Assembly (NCBI GenBank): GCA_024516035.1
Contig: CM044957.1
Location: 52,891,011-52,955,010 of the forward strand
Reading direction: 5' to 3'
Origin: Bactericera cockerelli
Taxonomy: Eukaryota > Arthropoda > Insecta > Hemiptera > Triozidae
Length of the DNA stretch: 64,000 bases
Shown: positions 1 to 14,100 of the stretch, piece by piece
Numbering within the stretch: the first letter of the stretch is position 1
How the letters are laid out: each line of letters opens with the position of its first letter
Notes under the pieces: generated by a model
Seen by the model: only the letters and a program-made list of their open reading frames with translations
Databases searched by the model: none
Told to the model about the DNA's origin: nothing
Position numbers and translations under genes: made by a program

Positions 1-79
1 TTTTGTAAAATACCTACTTGACGTCTTCAACTTTACGTTTTTTTTTGTATAATTAAGTACCTATTTAAATAGTTTTTTA

Positions 80-262
80 AGTTATCATATTGGTGTTAAT
101 CACTTTCATGATATCACAACTACTCATAAAATCCATACGATAAAAAAACAACTACTTAAACTAGCTTTACTAAATCTACGCTGAAACCGGGACTTGAACC
201 ACCGACCTCCAGGTTACAAGTCCGCCGCATTATCGATCAAGCTACTGAGGTTGTTTACCTAC
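80..262 (-). repeat. SINE6 (tRNA-like) copy
   Basis: The block is shared with 56458-56606, and parts of it recur at 1609-1692 and near 24075-24140. Read on the minus strand it carries a B-box-like GGTTCAAGTCCCGG, as expected of a tRNA-derived SINE. No coding potential is seen in it. Confidence 0.6.
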
Positions 263-344
263 ATTAATACTGTCCATTATTGGGAGTTTAATTTCCTTTC
301 GAAGACAAGCATTTTTTTCATCTTGGGCTCTAATCTCACGGGCA

Positions 345-562
345 CAATAATAATAACACTCTTTAGTGGAGGGTAACCATCAGGCGAGGTTAATGCTCAA
401 AGCATTTTCTACCAACTAACCCTCAGAATCTTATTATTATGTGGTCACAAACTCAAATTAAAGACGAAAAATTCATGCACTGGGTGGGATTCGAACCAAC
501 GGTGGATCCCTACGCTACCTGGATTACCAGACCAGCGACTTAACCACTTGAATACCACTGCA
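345..562 (-). repeat. SINE2 (tRNA-derived) copy
   Basis: The minus-strand head resembles a tRNA, with a B box of the form GGTTCGAATCCCACC, and the tail ends near an ATTATTATT tract. Near-identical copies lie at 1694-1993, 16262-16480, 47962-48137 (minus) and 51063-51262 (plus). From 563 to 976 I see only AT-rich sequence with no recognisable feature. Confidence 0.75.
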
Positions 563-976
563 TACTAACAATCTTGGAATGGCAAAAACTGATCTCAAAT
601 TTTTACTTTCCTTATCCTATAATAAGGAAAGTATTGTATTTTAGTGATTTTTTTTTTAAAACTCGTTAAATAGACGAATGTCTTATTTCCGTTTTAATCA
701 CGTACCTAATGACAATGTAGTCAAATTTTCTCCTGCTAGTAGCGTTTCTATCTCTGGTTCTTTTTATCGGTTGTGCAGTGCATGCGTTATCAGTTTTAAC
801 GGTTATCAGTTGTAAACCTACTAAATATTTAAAACATTTTTTTTTCTCTCCAAAATAGAACTCATGTACAACGAGAGGATTTTCATTTGCTCTATCCTGA
901 GTTGTGCTAACTCTGTAGATATTTTGCTTTGGACTGGTTCATCAATTTTATCATGAGTCCAACATTGGCTGCTCCA

Positions 977-1308
977 GCCTCCGTGGTGTAATGGTTGTGA
1001 CTACTGCCCGTAGTCCAGAGGTCACGAGTTCGACTCCCGGTTGGGGCAGACTTTTCGAAGAAAATTCTGTGCCTTCCAAACACGTGAGGCTGGCACTACC
1101 GGCCCTACCCAGGCTGGGTGAGGTTAATGTGCGTAGCTAGTACGATTCCCAGCGAATGGAAGGTAAAACCCCCGTCCTGACTATCTCAAATCAGGACGTT
1201 AAAATCGAATAGAATCAACTGGTCACAATAGATCTAATTAGGTCGCAGTGTTATTTGTAAGGGTTTCACTGAAAACCCTGCAACCAGGTCAGATAATAAT
1301 AATAATAA
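977..1308 (+). repeat. SINE1 (tRNA-derived), full length
   Basis: The element starts with GCCTCCGTGGTGTAATGG (A-box region), has the B box GAGTTCGACTCCCGG, then a body and an (ATA)n tail. Other copies are at 27359-27690 (plus), 46430-46731 and 48842-49176 (minus). Pieces are at 19226-19505, 56886-57050 and around the MITE at 34933-35162. It is about 330 bp, a usual SINE length. Confidence 0.8.
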
Positions 1309-1365
1309 CATTGGCTGCTAGTTCCTGTGTCTACTCATTTCTGTCAGATCTTATATTTTGTTGTT

Positions 1366-1540
1366 AGCAAGGAGTACAATGTGGTCCTCATTAATATGCA
1401 GCTGGTCTTGAAATTCTTTCTTCCGATGTCTGAATTTGGGGTGTACCTATCTTCATGAACTCTGGGTCAATCTTTTCAAGGACTGAATTGATTAATATAA
1501 TAGGAGACACCGGGTTACCTTGTCGGAGGCCAGATTTAAT
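1366..1540 (-). pseudogene. LINE reverse transcriptase remnant
   Basis: On the minus strand from about 1537, one frame reads KSGLRQGNPVSP followed by NSVLEKI. This matches the conserved reverse-transcriptase block (GLRQGxPLSP...LE) of non-LTR retrotransposons. The frame decays within about 60 codons and no catalytic YADD box is found, so it is a dead fragment. The clade cannot be assigned. Confidence 0.6.
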
Positions 1541-1608
1541 TTTAGATTTGTCAAGATTTTCATGTATAGCATAGAGTTCACATATTGTTATTAGCTTTAT
1601 TTATTACA

Positions 1609-1993
1609 TTTTTGGGAGTGCAAATTGCTAAATCTTGGCCGAAACCGGGACTTGAACCACGGGCTCCAGGTTACAAGTCCGCCGCCTTATTGATAATAAT
1701 AACACTCTTGGAATGTAACCACCAGGCGAGGTTAATGCTCAAAGTATTATAGCTACGACCTAACCCTCAGAGTCTTATTATTATATGGTCACAAACTCAA
1801 ATTAATGAGGAAAAATTCATATTTCATTTTATTTTAGTAATTACCTACATCCCCAAATAAAATTATAACTACATTGTCACATACTCAAAAAGATAAAGAG
1901 TAGTCCAACCACTGGGTGGGATTTGAACCAACGGATCCCAACGCTACCTGGATTACCAGACTAGCGCGTTAACCACTTGACTACCAGTGCACC
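1609..1993 (-). repeat. SINE6 fragment joined to SINE2 copy
   Basis: 1609-1692 repeats the SINE6 body. 1694-1993 is a minus-strand SINE2 with about 50 extra bases in its middle (around 1822-1895) that are absent from other copies. The two are joined through a short AAT-rich microsatellite. Confidence 0.65.
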
Positions 1994-2118
1994 TAAGTTG
2001 CTCAGACAGGGATTTTATGGTTAAAAACGATAAAAAAAATTATGGTTAAAAACAAAAAAGCGTTATTATTATCTCTATTTTCTTTATAATTTCAGGTTTC
2101 TTAAACAGGAGGATCACA

Positions 2119-5100
2119 ATGTTGAAAACATTCATTCCATTCATCTCGAGTCTCAGTGTTGTGCTCCTTAAAATAGCAACTGCTGAGGTGAGCATGATCA
2201 TATCACAACGGGGGTGTTACCCTCAATTCGCAGGAAACTCACAAACCTCCTGCCCACATCAACCTCACCCAGCCTGGTGGGCCGGAATGGCAGCACCATT
2301 CACATTAATATCGCTTACCATTATGAAATCAACACGGTCTATTTTTAGATTTCAGTACTTTGAGAGGACATACATTATTATTTTGGGCTAAAAACTTTGT
2401 CCATTTATTGTCCATTGTAAACTGTCGCTTCCCAGCGGCTACAGAGTGGAACAATGTTACAGTAAAACCTGTTTGGTGGCGACCGTGTGCTATAACATTG
2501 AAACACTTCATTGTTGTAGCATAAATAAAAACTAACCTGTTTGCTAGCGATCGGAGGCTACCATAATGTGTGATTTGGCCTTTGAAGGTTGGTTTGAACT
2601 TTTAAATAGGGTCTGTTATACTTTTGACATTGATAAGAAGCTCTATTAACGGTGTAATGGTAATAAAATGACATTTACTACATATTTTCCAGTAATTTTG
2701 AAACGCGAAGTGAGTTTCTTTGGAAATTTAACTACTTTTTTGGTTGCTTTCAACTGCATGGTCATATAACGACGGAGGTGTTACCCTGAATTCAATAACC
2801 TCGTTTCTTTTGTTTAGTTTTAATGACAAAGAAGCTTTTTTTTGGGTACACTTAAGAACTTATGGCATAATTGATCATTTTTTCAGCAACTGGATGCTCC
2901 AGTACAATTGACGGTTTACTATGAAGCCCTTTGCCCGGACAGTCGATACTTTATTACGCAGCCTCTGCACAATACACTGCAGTCATTACCAGGAGTCCTG
3001 AACATCAAGTACATTCCCTTTGGAAAAGCCAGCGTGAGTTATTATTATTAATATAGTAAGCTTTCTTAGGTAGAACAAAAATATACAGGGTGTAACAGAC
3101 TAAATGTAAAATCTCTTAAGGGGTGGTAGTATAGATCATTTCCAACCATTAATGTTCTATAACACTTTTGATTTAACTCAGTGGTTCTCGAGATATTATT
3201 TTTTTGAATTATTTTTACAAGTCCCCTGCCGCTCGACAAAGAATGGCATCTAACTCCGTAAATACAGTAGATGAAGCAATAGATTTAACTTTTTCCATAA
3301 GATAACAATATTTCACTATTATTTAGACTAGATTTATTCTTAAAAAGTGCACACGTACTGAAAAAAATCGGCAGCAGCGGAAAATTTATCGCGAACATGA
3401 AATCCACCTGAAACTTCAGCCGCCATTTTCTCAAAATACTGCCCTCATAAAGTATTAGTATCATTTATGTAAAAACTTGCTTGAAGTCTTATCTTTCAGA
3501 AAATATGACACACTTGATATAAAACTTTCATTTTTCATTGGAACCAAGAGAAACTAAAAAAAAAGTCAGTCAGTACTACTAACTGTACCTACTAGGCTAC
3601 CAACTACCATCCTACTTTTACCTAGGGAACTAATTTTTTTCTTCAATTTGACAAATTATGGTTGCCATTTACTTTCCAATGGCCCAAAAAGTTAGCCTCA
3701 GTCGATTCATTGATAAGGCTGCGGACTCTTAACTTGGAGGTCACTGGTTCGAGTCTCAAGTATGGCAAATATTTAGTAAGACGAGTTTGAGCTATTGTGA
3801 CACCACGATCGTGATTAATTGACCTTAATATTTTAGTATGTATGTAAGTTACAGCCACCATAAATGCTGACTGTATTAAAAAATCAGCTATTGTCCTTCT
3901 GACAATAGCCATTGGTAGGATCCGACGGGCAGATTGATTCAGGACTTGCATCGAGCATTGTCGCTGATCGATAATTTAAATTTCCGATCTATTTAATTCA
4001 CATTTTATTAATTAAGTATTTTATTATTTCATAATTATATTATTTTCTTTTAAATGTTCTAATAATTATCTTTCATTCATTTTGATATGTCAATTGCATA
4101 TTTAAAAATATAATTAAGTTTCATTTTTTCGATATTAAGTATTTTTAAAGACTTTGTCATTTTCAGTTTTTGGAAAATAAACTTTTTTAAAAACACAAGT
4201 GGGAGATCCCCACTTATATCTGGCGCAGTCAAATTTTGGGTGTTTTCACCCCCAAAACAAAAAAATCTACACCCCCAAAAAGCTAAAACCCATATAAAAA
4301 AAAAAAAACCTTTTCCGAGGAATAGTGAGGAACTCAGTGCAGTGCCCTATTATTGGATTACCCTTTGGATTACATATTGGATTACCCCCGTAGCTGTAAA
4401 ATCGTCGGATTTTCTCGCATCGAACCACGAACCGCAGACCCCAAGTCAGTCAGCAGAGCAGAAACCAGTCTCAGTCAGAAGGGCAGAGCAGAGCAAGGAC
4501 CTGGAACAATAGCTTCTCATACCTCACACGGAGCAGTTACCGAGTACCTACCCACCTCAATGTTGTTGATTCTGCTGGCACTGTAAGATAATATTTTTCC
4601 TTTCACTTTTACTGTTCAAGGGTTTAATCTTTCTCACTATTGTTTACAATTACACTACACATCCTCACCTTCTTATCTCTTTACTATAATCCTTACTCTA
4701 GGTACATAATAATATTACCTACTATCTATTATTTTTACATAGAATTTATCTATTCAAAACGGACTCAGACGTTGAGTCTACCTTGTCTGAATCTACCAGA
4801 GAATCAGACACAGAATATTCATACGATCCCTTGTTAGAAGACGATCTTCTAGGTATTTTTAGAAATCTCACAATGGCTCCTCCGGAACTCAAATCTGAAC
4901 ACCTAAAAATGGTGCCCGTATTTTCGGGCGAGGTCGAGCTGCTATCGGAATTCATTTCGATATGTGAGACCATGGTAAAGCATTTCTATGATGAAGCAAA
5001 TGCTGACAATTTTCAAAACATCTTTTTGATGTCTTCGCTTCGCTCTAAAATTAAAGGCGAAGCAAAGCTCAATTTAAGTTCTTACAATATTACTAATTGG

Positions 5101-8100
5101 AGGGACTTAAAAACAGCTCTCCTGAGTACATACGGCGATAAGCGTGATTGCTATACGCTTACAGTCGAAATGTGTGGTTTAACACAAACGAAAAACGAGT
5201 CACCCTTTGAATTTCATAGCAAAATTCAAAAATACATTAACCTTCACTCTAGTTTCATGGATACCCATGAAATGTCAACACAAAACGACGTAAGAGATTA
5301 CGTTTCGAAACTTGGTTTGAGGACTTTCCTCAGAGGTTTAAAGGAGCCCTTAGGTGCTCTCATGAGAACAAAAAATCCGAGAGATCTTGGCGAGGCTCTC
5401 AACATACTCACAAACGACTTTCAAATTGACGCGGTGAAAAAACCGTATGAAAACAACAACAATTATAATTCGAACTATAACAAAAACAAACCATATTCTA
5501 CAAATACCACAGAAAAATACATACCCCCTCACATGCAAAACAAAAATAATCACAATAACTCTACTTCAGGTAGTGGACTTTTCAATCCATTTCGTAATAA
5601 CAATTCTCAACAAAATATCAACAAACCGCAGAGTGGGATGAACAAGAATCAAGGAAACAACAATACAAACGTTTGGAACAGATCTACACCCGGGCCTTCT
5701 TATAGACCGACACCCATGTCCGCTATGACAACAAATCCCCGACTTAACAATCTGGAAATGACCCAAGAACATTACGAGTCAATCGAAGACTCAAACCCCA
5801 TAAATGAATATGGGAATCAACCAAACGACACAGACGAGGTCCAGGATTTTCGAGAAGAAGCCTCGGACCAGTAACTCTTATGAATTTGACAAACAACGAC
5901 AATTACTTACCATTTTTAATCATACCGGGACTTAATTTGAAAATGCTTATTGACACTGGTAGTACAAAATCTTTTATAAACCCAGAAACAGCCCAAAAAT
6001 TTTTCAAAAAACAAAATAAAAATGATCCATTCGAAATTAATACTGCTCATGGACGTTCGCGAGAAAAATATAGCATCTCGATTCCGTTTCCCAAAATTTT
6101 CAAAATGACGGGCACAATGAAGCTACATCTCTTTAAATTTCATGACTTTTTCGATTGCCTCTTGGGAATGGACAATCTTATGGCCCTTAGTATGGTAGTT
6201 GACTTGAAAAATAATCTGCTTCGATCGCCAACGACCGATATAACTATCCATCACAGAGACACAGTTACCCAGGTAAACCACATCATACTCGAACCACGAC
6301 AGGAACAGATCGTAACTATAGATATTATGAATATTCAAAACGGAGATTGTTTGATCCCACACAAAATATTTGGTTCGGCTTATATACCTGAAGGTATACT
6401 TAGAGTCAAAGACAGTAAGGCAATATGTACACTTGTTAATGACACGGAATTACAAACGAAAGTTTTGTTACACCCTGTAGAAGCTTTATCTCTTCAAAAT
6501 TTCGAACAAACATCCACATACAATAACTTGAACAACGCTCAACTGACAAATTCAGAATTTGATTTCAATAGGATTAGAATGGACCACATGAACACAGAGG
6601 AAAAGGACGGAATTCAAAAACTAATAAATAATTACTCAGAAATTTTCCATACAGACACTAAGAATCTTACATTTACGAACGCCGTAAAACACACTATACG
6701 AACAACGGACGACGTACCAGTGTATACGAAAACATACCGATATCCGCATGTCCACAAAGCTGAAGTTCAGCAACAAATTCAAAAAATGTTAGAGGATGAT
6801 ATTATTCGTCCCTCCCATTCCCCTTGGTCCTCCCCACTTTGGATAGTTCCTAAGAAACTCGACGCTTCAGGTAAGAGAAAGTGGAGAATCGTAATAGATT
6901 ACAGGAAACTGAACGAGAAGACTATTGGGGACCGCTACCCCCTCCCTTGCATAAATTCGCTCCTAGATCGTCTTGGTCGCTCTCATTATTTCAGCACCCT
7001 AGATTTAGCATCGGGATTCTATCAAATAGAAATAGACGAAAGTAGTATCCCCAAAACAGCTTTCAACACTGAACACGGGCACTACGAATTCCTGCGTATG
7101 CCCATGGGCCTAAAAAACGCACCTGCTACTTTTCAGAGAGTAATGGAAAAACTACTGCGAGGTCTAATTAACGTGGTATGTGTTGTGTACCTCGACGACA
7201 TCTTGGTTTTTGGCACTTCCCTTCAGGAACATTTAAGTAACCTTTCCTTGGTATTCGACAGATTAAAAAATGCTAACTTGAAAATTCAACTAGACAAGTG
7301 TGAGTTCTTGAAAAAGGACGTTGACTTCCTTGGTCACGTTATCACACCCGAAGGTGTCAAGCCCAACCCCAACAAAATTAGAGCTATAGAAAACTTCCCC
7401 ATCCCGAAGACCACAAGACAGATTAAAAGCTTTCTTGGACTTTTAAGCTACTATCGTAAATTCATAAAAGACTTTGCAAGTTTAACAAAACCATTAACTA
7501 AACGGTTAAAGAAAAATGCAAAAATAAATATAACTGATCCCGATTATCAAGAATGCTTTGAACTTTGTAAAAATTTGTTGACAAACGAACCAATACTCCA
7601 ATACCCAGACTTTAGCAAACCTTTCATTTTGACAACCGATGCGAGCAACGTTGCTCTCGGTGCAGTGTTATCTCAGGGACCCATAGGCAGTGATCGACCT
7701 GTTGCCTATGCAAGCAGAACGTTGAATGACAGTGAATGCAACTACTCGACAATCGAAAAGGAACTACTAGCCATTGTATGGGCAGTAAAATATTTTAGGC
7801 CTTACCTATACGGACAAAAATTCAAAATTTTCACAGATCATAGGCCTCTCCAGTGGCTCTTCTCTCTTAAAGAGCCAAGTTCTAAATTGATACGTTGGAG
7901 ACTAAAACTTGAGGAATACGACTATGACATAGTTTACAAAAAAGGTTCACAAAATACAAATGCGGACACCCTTTCAAGAGTTGAACTAAACATGAACGAA
8001 ACCAACTCACCCGTACAACCAGTACTAGACGACGACTTACTTTCTATGTTACCGGAACCGGACTTAGAACAGGACATATTAGACCTTGATGCGTTCGTTG

Positions 8101-11100
8101 CAGACGCATATGCTCACTTACTAAGAGAAGATCCTGTCACTCAAGAACTTCCCCCAACTGTTGACGTCGCTGTACCCCCAGTCCCCATCACCTACGAGGC
8201 CGCTACATCTTCAGAACACATCACCAATGTCGCCCCTGCACCTCAAGATATCACCGAACAGGCAGAAGAAGAAGATATAAATACTATCCACTCCAACCTG
8301 GAACACCCTCTCATAGGTATACCTATCTTTGACGGTCCAATTAATTTGGGAAAGAATCAATTAATCCTTTCCATTTCACATTTAGCCCACCCTAACCCAC
8401 TCAAATCACTAAAAATCATTCACAGAGACAAAGAAAGACGAATTTACGAGTTTTCACCTGAAAATCTCTTAGGACAACTAACTGAGTTCTTAAAAACACA
8501 CATTGCACCAAAAGTCAAATACCACGTATTCTTTAAAACTGAGAGCTTATACGAGGAACTATCGAGAACTTTACAGACTTACTTTAAAAATTCACAAATA
8601 AATCTTATCAAATGCACTAAGATGCTAACTGACGTGACTGAAGAAAACAAGAAAACTGACATTATAAAAAAGTTTCATGACGGAAAAACTAACCATAGGG
8701 GTATGGACGAAACTACCAGACAAATTAAAGAACACTACTACTGGCCCAACATTGCTAAACATGTACAAGACTATATTAATAACTGTGAAATATGCCAAAA
8801 GACCAAGTACGACCGCAACCCCTTGAAACTGACATACAACATCACACCCACTGCATTAAAACCGTTTGATGTCCTACACATAGACACCATTTCTCTTGAA
8901 AAATCCAAATTTCTAACGCTTATTGACCCCTTTTCTAAATTTGCACAAGCCTACTTGCTTCGTTCTGCTCAAGCAACTGAAATCGCGAGTAAACTCTTGG
9001 AAAGTTTTGCTCACCACGGCGTTCCTAGCCTAATAATATCAGATAATGGAGGCGAATTTAAAAACTCAGTAATAAAAGAACTCCTTTCTCTTCACAAGAT
9101 TAATATCCATTTCACCTCCTCCCAGCATCCTGAGTCCAATGGAGTAATAGAACGTTTTCACTCGACATTAATAGAGCACATACGATTATTCAACAATCGC
9201 GAAGAGTTCAAAAACGACTCCTTGTCCTTAAAAGTAAAATACGCGGTCATTGCTTATAACCACACAAGTCATTCTGTCACAAAACACAAACCTATAGAAG
9301 TGATCACAGGGCATTTTGAACCGTCCGACATAACGGATATTGACACAGAACAACTAATAACCTCAAACTACGTGGCACATCATAAAGAGAAAACAAAATT
9401 TTTGTTTGAAGAAATAAGAGAAAAAATTTCTCAAAATAAAGAGAAAATCACTTCACATAAAAATCAGGGAAGAGAAGCTCTTCCTGAAATCCCTCAAGAA
9501 GTTTGGGTCAGAAACAAGCAAATACAAAGCAAAACGCAAAACAAATACAAACAAGAAAACATTGAAAATATTGATAAAGGTCTGAAAACAGCAAAAATTA
9601 TACCCACCCACCACAACACTACAGAGAAAATTCATCTGTCAAACATTAAACGTCCGCCCAAAAATGTTTCAGGTGCCTCATCTGCACAGCAACAAGTGCA
9701 GAATTCAGACTCCGCAATTTAACCGAAAATCTCGGAATCCTACCAATTAACCTTGGCAAATCAAAATTACAAAGAAGCACTCATACAGAATGTACATAAC
9801 ACTATACCTTTAGAAATAAGTAGTATTTTAGAACTCCAAAAGATCTTAGATGTAAGCTGCAAAATTGAAAACTCAAAAATTATTTACTTCCTATCTTTTC
9901 CTATAAATCTGACCAACAATATGACCTAATTTACCTTAAGTCTATCCCATCTTCAAGTGAATTAGGATTTACTACAGTTATACCGAAAGTTCACTACTTC
10001 CTGAAATCAGAAAAATCCCTTAAACCTTTGAACAATATCTGTGAATTGGGAAAACCTTATCAGTGCTTTCAGAGAAATGTCAATAATAATCTGAAAGAGT
10101 GTGAAAGGCAAATACTTCAAAATGAAAAGCCTGAGTCATGTACACACTTAACGCTAGAAATTCAAGAAAACTATGTTGATTATATTTCCCAAATAAATAT
10201 GTTTATTATTGTTTTTCCTTTCAGTGAAACCATAAAACTAGAATTAGAAAATGAAATTGAAATAAAAGAATTAAAAGGCATATTTCTAATTGAATCAAAC
10301 AAAGGAAACCTTATATTTAGGAATGAAATCTTAAACTTTTCATCCAAGACCTCAGGAAAACCTACAATCCTGGAAAATGTTAATGTGAAATTTGGTTCAG
10401 AAGAATTATCTGATTTCAAAATAAGGATTCATGATTTAAATTTAGATGACATTAAGCTAAACCAACTGACTCCAGCAAATAGAGATGTTCAATCTTTAGA
10501 TAATTCATTGAACCCTTGGAAAATACTAATGTGTATTACCCTCTCTGTATTCATTTCATCACTGATACTGATAATTAGGAAATCTAATCTATATTTACAG
10601 ATACTACATCTATTTAAGAAACGTGAACCAGAAAATGTTCTTCCACAAATTAAGCTAGCATGTAACTCTTCAACAAATCTGGGAATCAATCCCAATCCTT
10701 CCCTCCCAGGGGATGCAAAGTTCTAAGGGTGGAGGAGTTACAGCCACCATAAATGCTGACTGTATTAAAAAATCAGCTATTGTCCTTCTGACAATAGCCA
10801 TTGGTAGGATCCGACGGGCAGATTGATTCAGGACTTGCATCGAGCATTGTCGCTGATCGATAATTTAAATTTCCGATCTATTTAATTCACATTTTATTAA
10901 TTAAGTATTTTATTATTTCATAATTATATTATTTTCTTTTAAATGTTCTAATAATTATCTTTCATTCATTTTGATATGTCAATTGCATATTTAAAAATAT
11001 AATTAAGTTTCATTTTTTCGATATTAAGTATTTTTAAAGACTTTGTCATTTTCAGTTTTTGGAAAATAAACTTTTTTAAAAACACAAGTGGGAGATCCCC

Positions 11101-14100
11101 ACTTATATCTTGTATGGTTTTATTTGTGGTGAAGCACAAGGCCTCTTCACATTTTTTGTGGGTAGCGCAGCATTACTAAGAGCCTCCTTTACTTTTCGAA
11201 TCATTCTATTACATTAATTTATTTTTACTCTAATAATGTCGCCACTGGTCGTTACTCATACAAGTAACTACTCATTTTTCCTCACGAGGTATGAGTGGAC
11301 CCCGAACATCCAAGTACAGAGCAGAAAAACTCCTGTCCCGCTGGGGATCGAACCCAGGTCACCATGCGTGCAACGCCTAGCACGCTAACTCACTCTGCCA
11401 CGGTGACTACTAATTGACCTTAATATTTTAGTATTCCATGTGTTTTATTAAAATTCGGTACCTACTAACATAATAATTTGTACCTCTATGTACCAACTTA
11501 TGAATGTTCAGTATTTACCGTACCACCTTTGGGTGTTAACTATGTAGGTACCTACATTGTTATGTTTCATTTCATTCAAACCATTTTATCATTGAGACCA
11601 TTTCCTCTTATGAACAAATGAACAATTACGATTAATATTGATTTCTGAAGCACCACAGCTAAAAGTATCATACATGGATACGTACATACTAATTTGCCAC
11701 ACTTGAGACTCGAACCAGTGACCTCCAAGTTAAGAGTCTACTGAGGCAAACTTTTGGGCCGTTGGAAAATAAATGGCAACCATAATTTGTCAAATTGAAG
11801 AAAAAAATTAGTTCCCTAGGTAAAAGTAGGATGGTAGCCTAGTAGGTACAGTTAGTAGTACTGACTGACTTTTTTTTATGAAAAAAAAAAAAAAAAAAAA
11901 TGAAAGTTTTATATCAAGTGTGTCATATTTTCTAAAAGATAAGACTTCAAGCAAGTTTTTACATAAATGAAACTAATACTTTATGAGGGCAGTATTTTGA
12001 GAAAATGGCGGCTGAAGTTTCAGGTGGATTTCATGTTCGCGATAAATTTTCCGCTGCTGCCGATTTTTTTCAGTACGTGTGCACTTTTTAAGAATAAATC
12101 TAGTCTAAATAATAGTGAAATATTGTTATCTTATGGAAAAAGTTAAATCTATTGCTTCATCTACTGTATTTACGGAGTTAGATGCCATTCTTTGTCGAGC
12201 AGCAGGGGACTTGTAAAAATAATTCAAAAAAATAATATCTCGAGAACCACTGAGTTAAATCAAAAGTGTTATAGAACATTAATGGTTGGAAATGATCTAT
12301 ACTACCACCCCTTAAGAGATTTTACATTTAGTCTGTTACACCCTGTATACAGTAAAATACAATGAAATTATAAAGAAAAAACAAAAAGATTGAGCAAAGA
12401 TACAAGACCAAAAAAGAGAATGCAGTTAATGTCCTACCTACAGGGCGGGGTTATTGCCCGTGGCATTCTCTTCCACCCAACCCTTTTGTTGGGTGGAAGA
12501 GTTAAATTTTTCGTCACAAAATAATTTGTTTAAAAAAAAATAAATGCCAATTGTTCATCACAAGATTGACTTTTCAAGGTGACAAAATAGATACAAACTT
12601 TACCGTTATACAGGGTGTATCAAAAGGTCATGTACAAAAAGAAACCACGTATTGTGTAGAGATCAAATAAAGGCCACTTTGCTTAATAAACCTCTATACG
12701 GAAATGGACCCTCAGGTCAATAGCGCCACCACAAGTTGGCACTTAAAAATCGAATCATTTTGCGATTGACATCATTTTTGGCATGACGTCTCCGATGATA
12801 GTCCCTCTGAAATACTCTCTCGACCTTAGGGTCTATTTCCGTATAGAGGTTTTTTAAGCCAAGTGCCCTTTTTTTGAGCTCTACTATACGTGGTTTCTTT
12901 TTGTACATGACCTTTCGATACACCCTGTAGTTTCTCGGATGCGTTCTCCGCGAAACGATGCATTTCCTCTTCTTTGTCACTGTCAGAATTTCTCCAGCTA
13001 CAAGGGGACAATCTCCTATTAAAAGACATGCACAGGCCGACCGCCTTAACCACTCGACCAGTGGTTAAGGCGCCTGTTTTATATTCTAGATAGCCTATGG
13101 ATCCATTAGAATTCCACCCCATGCATGAATATTTCCCCGTCCATTTGAGACTTCAACCACATGACAATGGCACCAAACAACTGCGGGAATAATGGGACTT
13201 TTTAGTCCTAATCGGGCAGTAGAAATATGTAATTGTCTAATAAAATAATAGACTATTACATATTTAGACTATGTAATAGTATGTAGACTATGTAACAGTT
13301 TGTAGACTATGTAATAGTATGTAGACTAAGTAGGTAATAGTATGTAGACTATGTAATAGTATGAAGACTATGTAATAGTATGTAGACTATGTACCTAATG
13401 GTCTACAGTCGAACCAGGATATAAAGAACTCAAGGAACCGGAAAGTTCTCTTACGTCCATATTTTTTTTTCAATTAAAGATGAGTGTTTCACAGCCTTTT
13501 TAATTTCGTAGCCATGAAACAGGAGCTACTGTAGACGCTTGTGGTCTGTGTTGTAGCCTGCCCATCCCGTAGTATGCCTCCCCTTTGATGGGCAAGAAGT
13601 GACACAATACTTCCCATTTAGGTGCTGGGTCAACACGAGCGCACCGGAAGGTATCCCTTACAAACAACTGTAACCAAATTTTGAATACAAATTTTTGTCG
13701 GCGCGGGGGTTCGATCCCCGGACCTTCCACATAACAAGCGAGTGCTTGGTATAAGTAGGGCTGTCGGTTACGAAAGTTCTTTGTCACTGCGACCTTAAAT
13801 AGATCTTTTGTGACATGGTTAAGCGAGTGCTTAACCACTGAGCCATTCGTGCGCTCTTTTGACTCTACATGTATTCAATACATTACTAATTTTTTACCTA
13901 TTATAATCTCTTTTCAGAGCAATGGCTATGGAAACTTCGACTGCCAACATGGTCCGGATGAGTGCCGAGGAAACATTGTTCAGAGTTGTGCACTCGCGAG
14001 ATTGACACCTGGGAAAGCCCAGCATGACTTCGTCTACTGTTCTATGCGCAACCCTAGACAGTATGAAAGGGTGAGTGTAAATATTTATTTATTTTTTTAT

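Larger units (their letters stand above)
3847..11110 (+). mobile_element. Gypsy/errantivirus-type LTR retrotransposon
   Basis: This is a 7,264 bp element with two 375 bp LTRs that look identical base for base. It is flanked by the 4 bp duplication TGTA (3843-3846 and 11111-11114). Its order is LTR, primer binding site, gag, pol, env-like remnant, polypurine tract, LTR. LTRs starting AGTTA, the primer site TGGCGCAGTC, gag without zinc knuckles and a third env-like frame are features of insect errantiviruses (the gypsy/17.6/297 group). The empty site is preserved in the paralogous element B near 36900. Identical LTRs imply a very recent insertion, or recent conversion between LTRs. Confidence 0.93.
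3084..12347. mobile_element. Foldback DNA element A, interrupted by gypsy
   Basis: The element begins TACAGGGTGTAACAGAC and ends with the inverse, with long inverted arms of several hundred bases (about 3084-3640 against 11800-12347). Removing the retrotransposon and one target duplication leaves about 1,996 bp. This matches element B at 36152-38142 (1,991 bp) almost base for base. It contains a minus-strand SINE5 (11115-11412). I find no transposase, so it is non-autonomous. The superfamily is unassigned; the same TACAGGGTGT terminus is found on two other foldback elements here (12609-12929 and 49203-49998). Confidence 0.8.

Noticed and set aside
12717..13122. Basic minus-strand frames of 87 and 98 codons
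   Set aside because: They read through the arm of foldback element C and have no recognisable domain.
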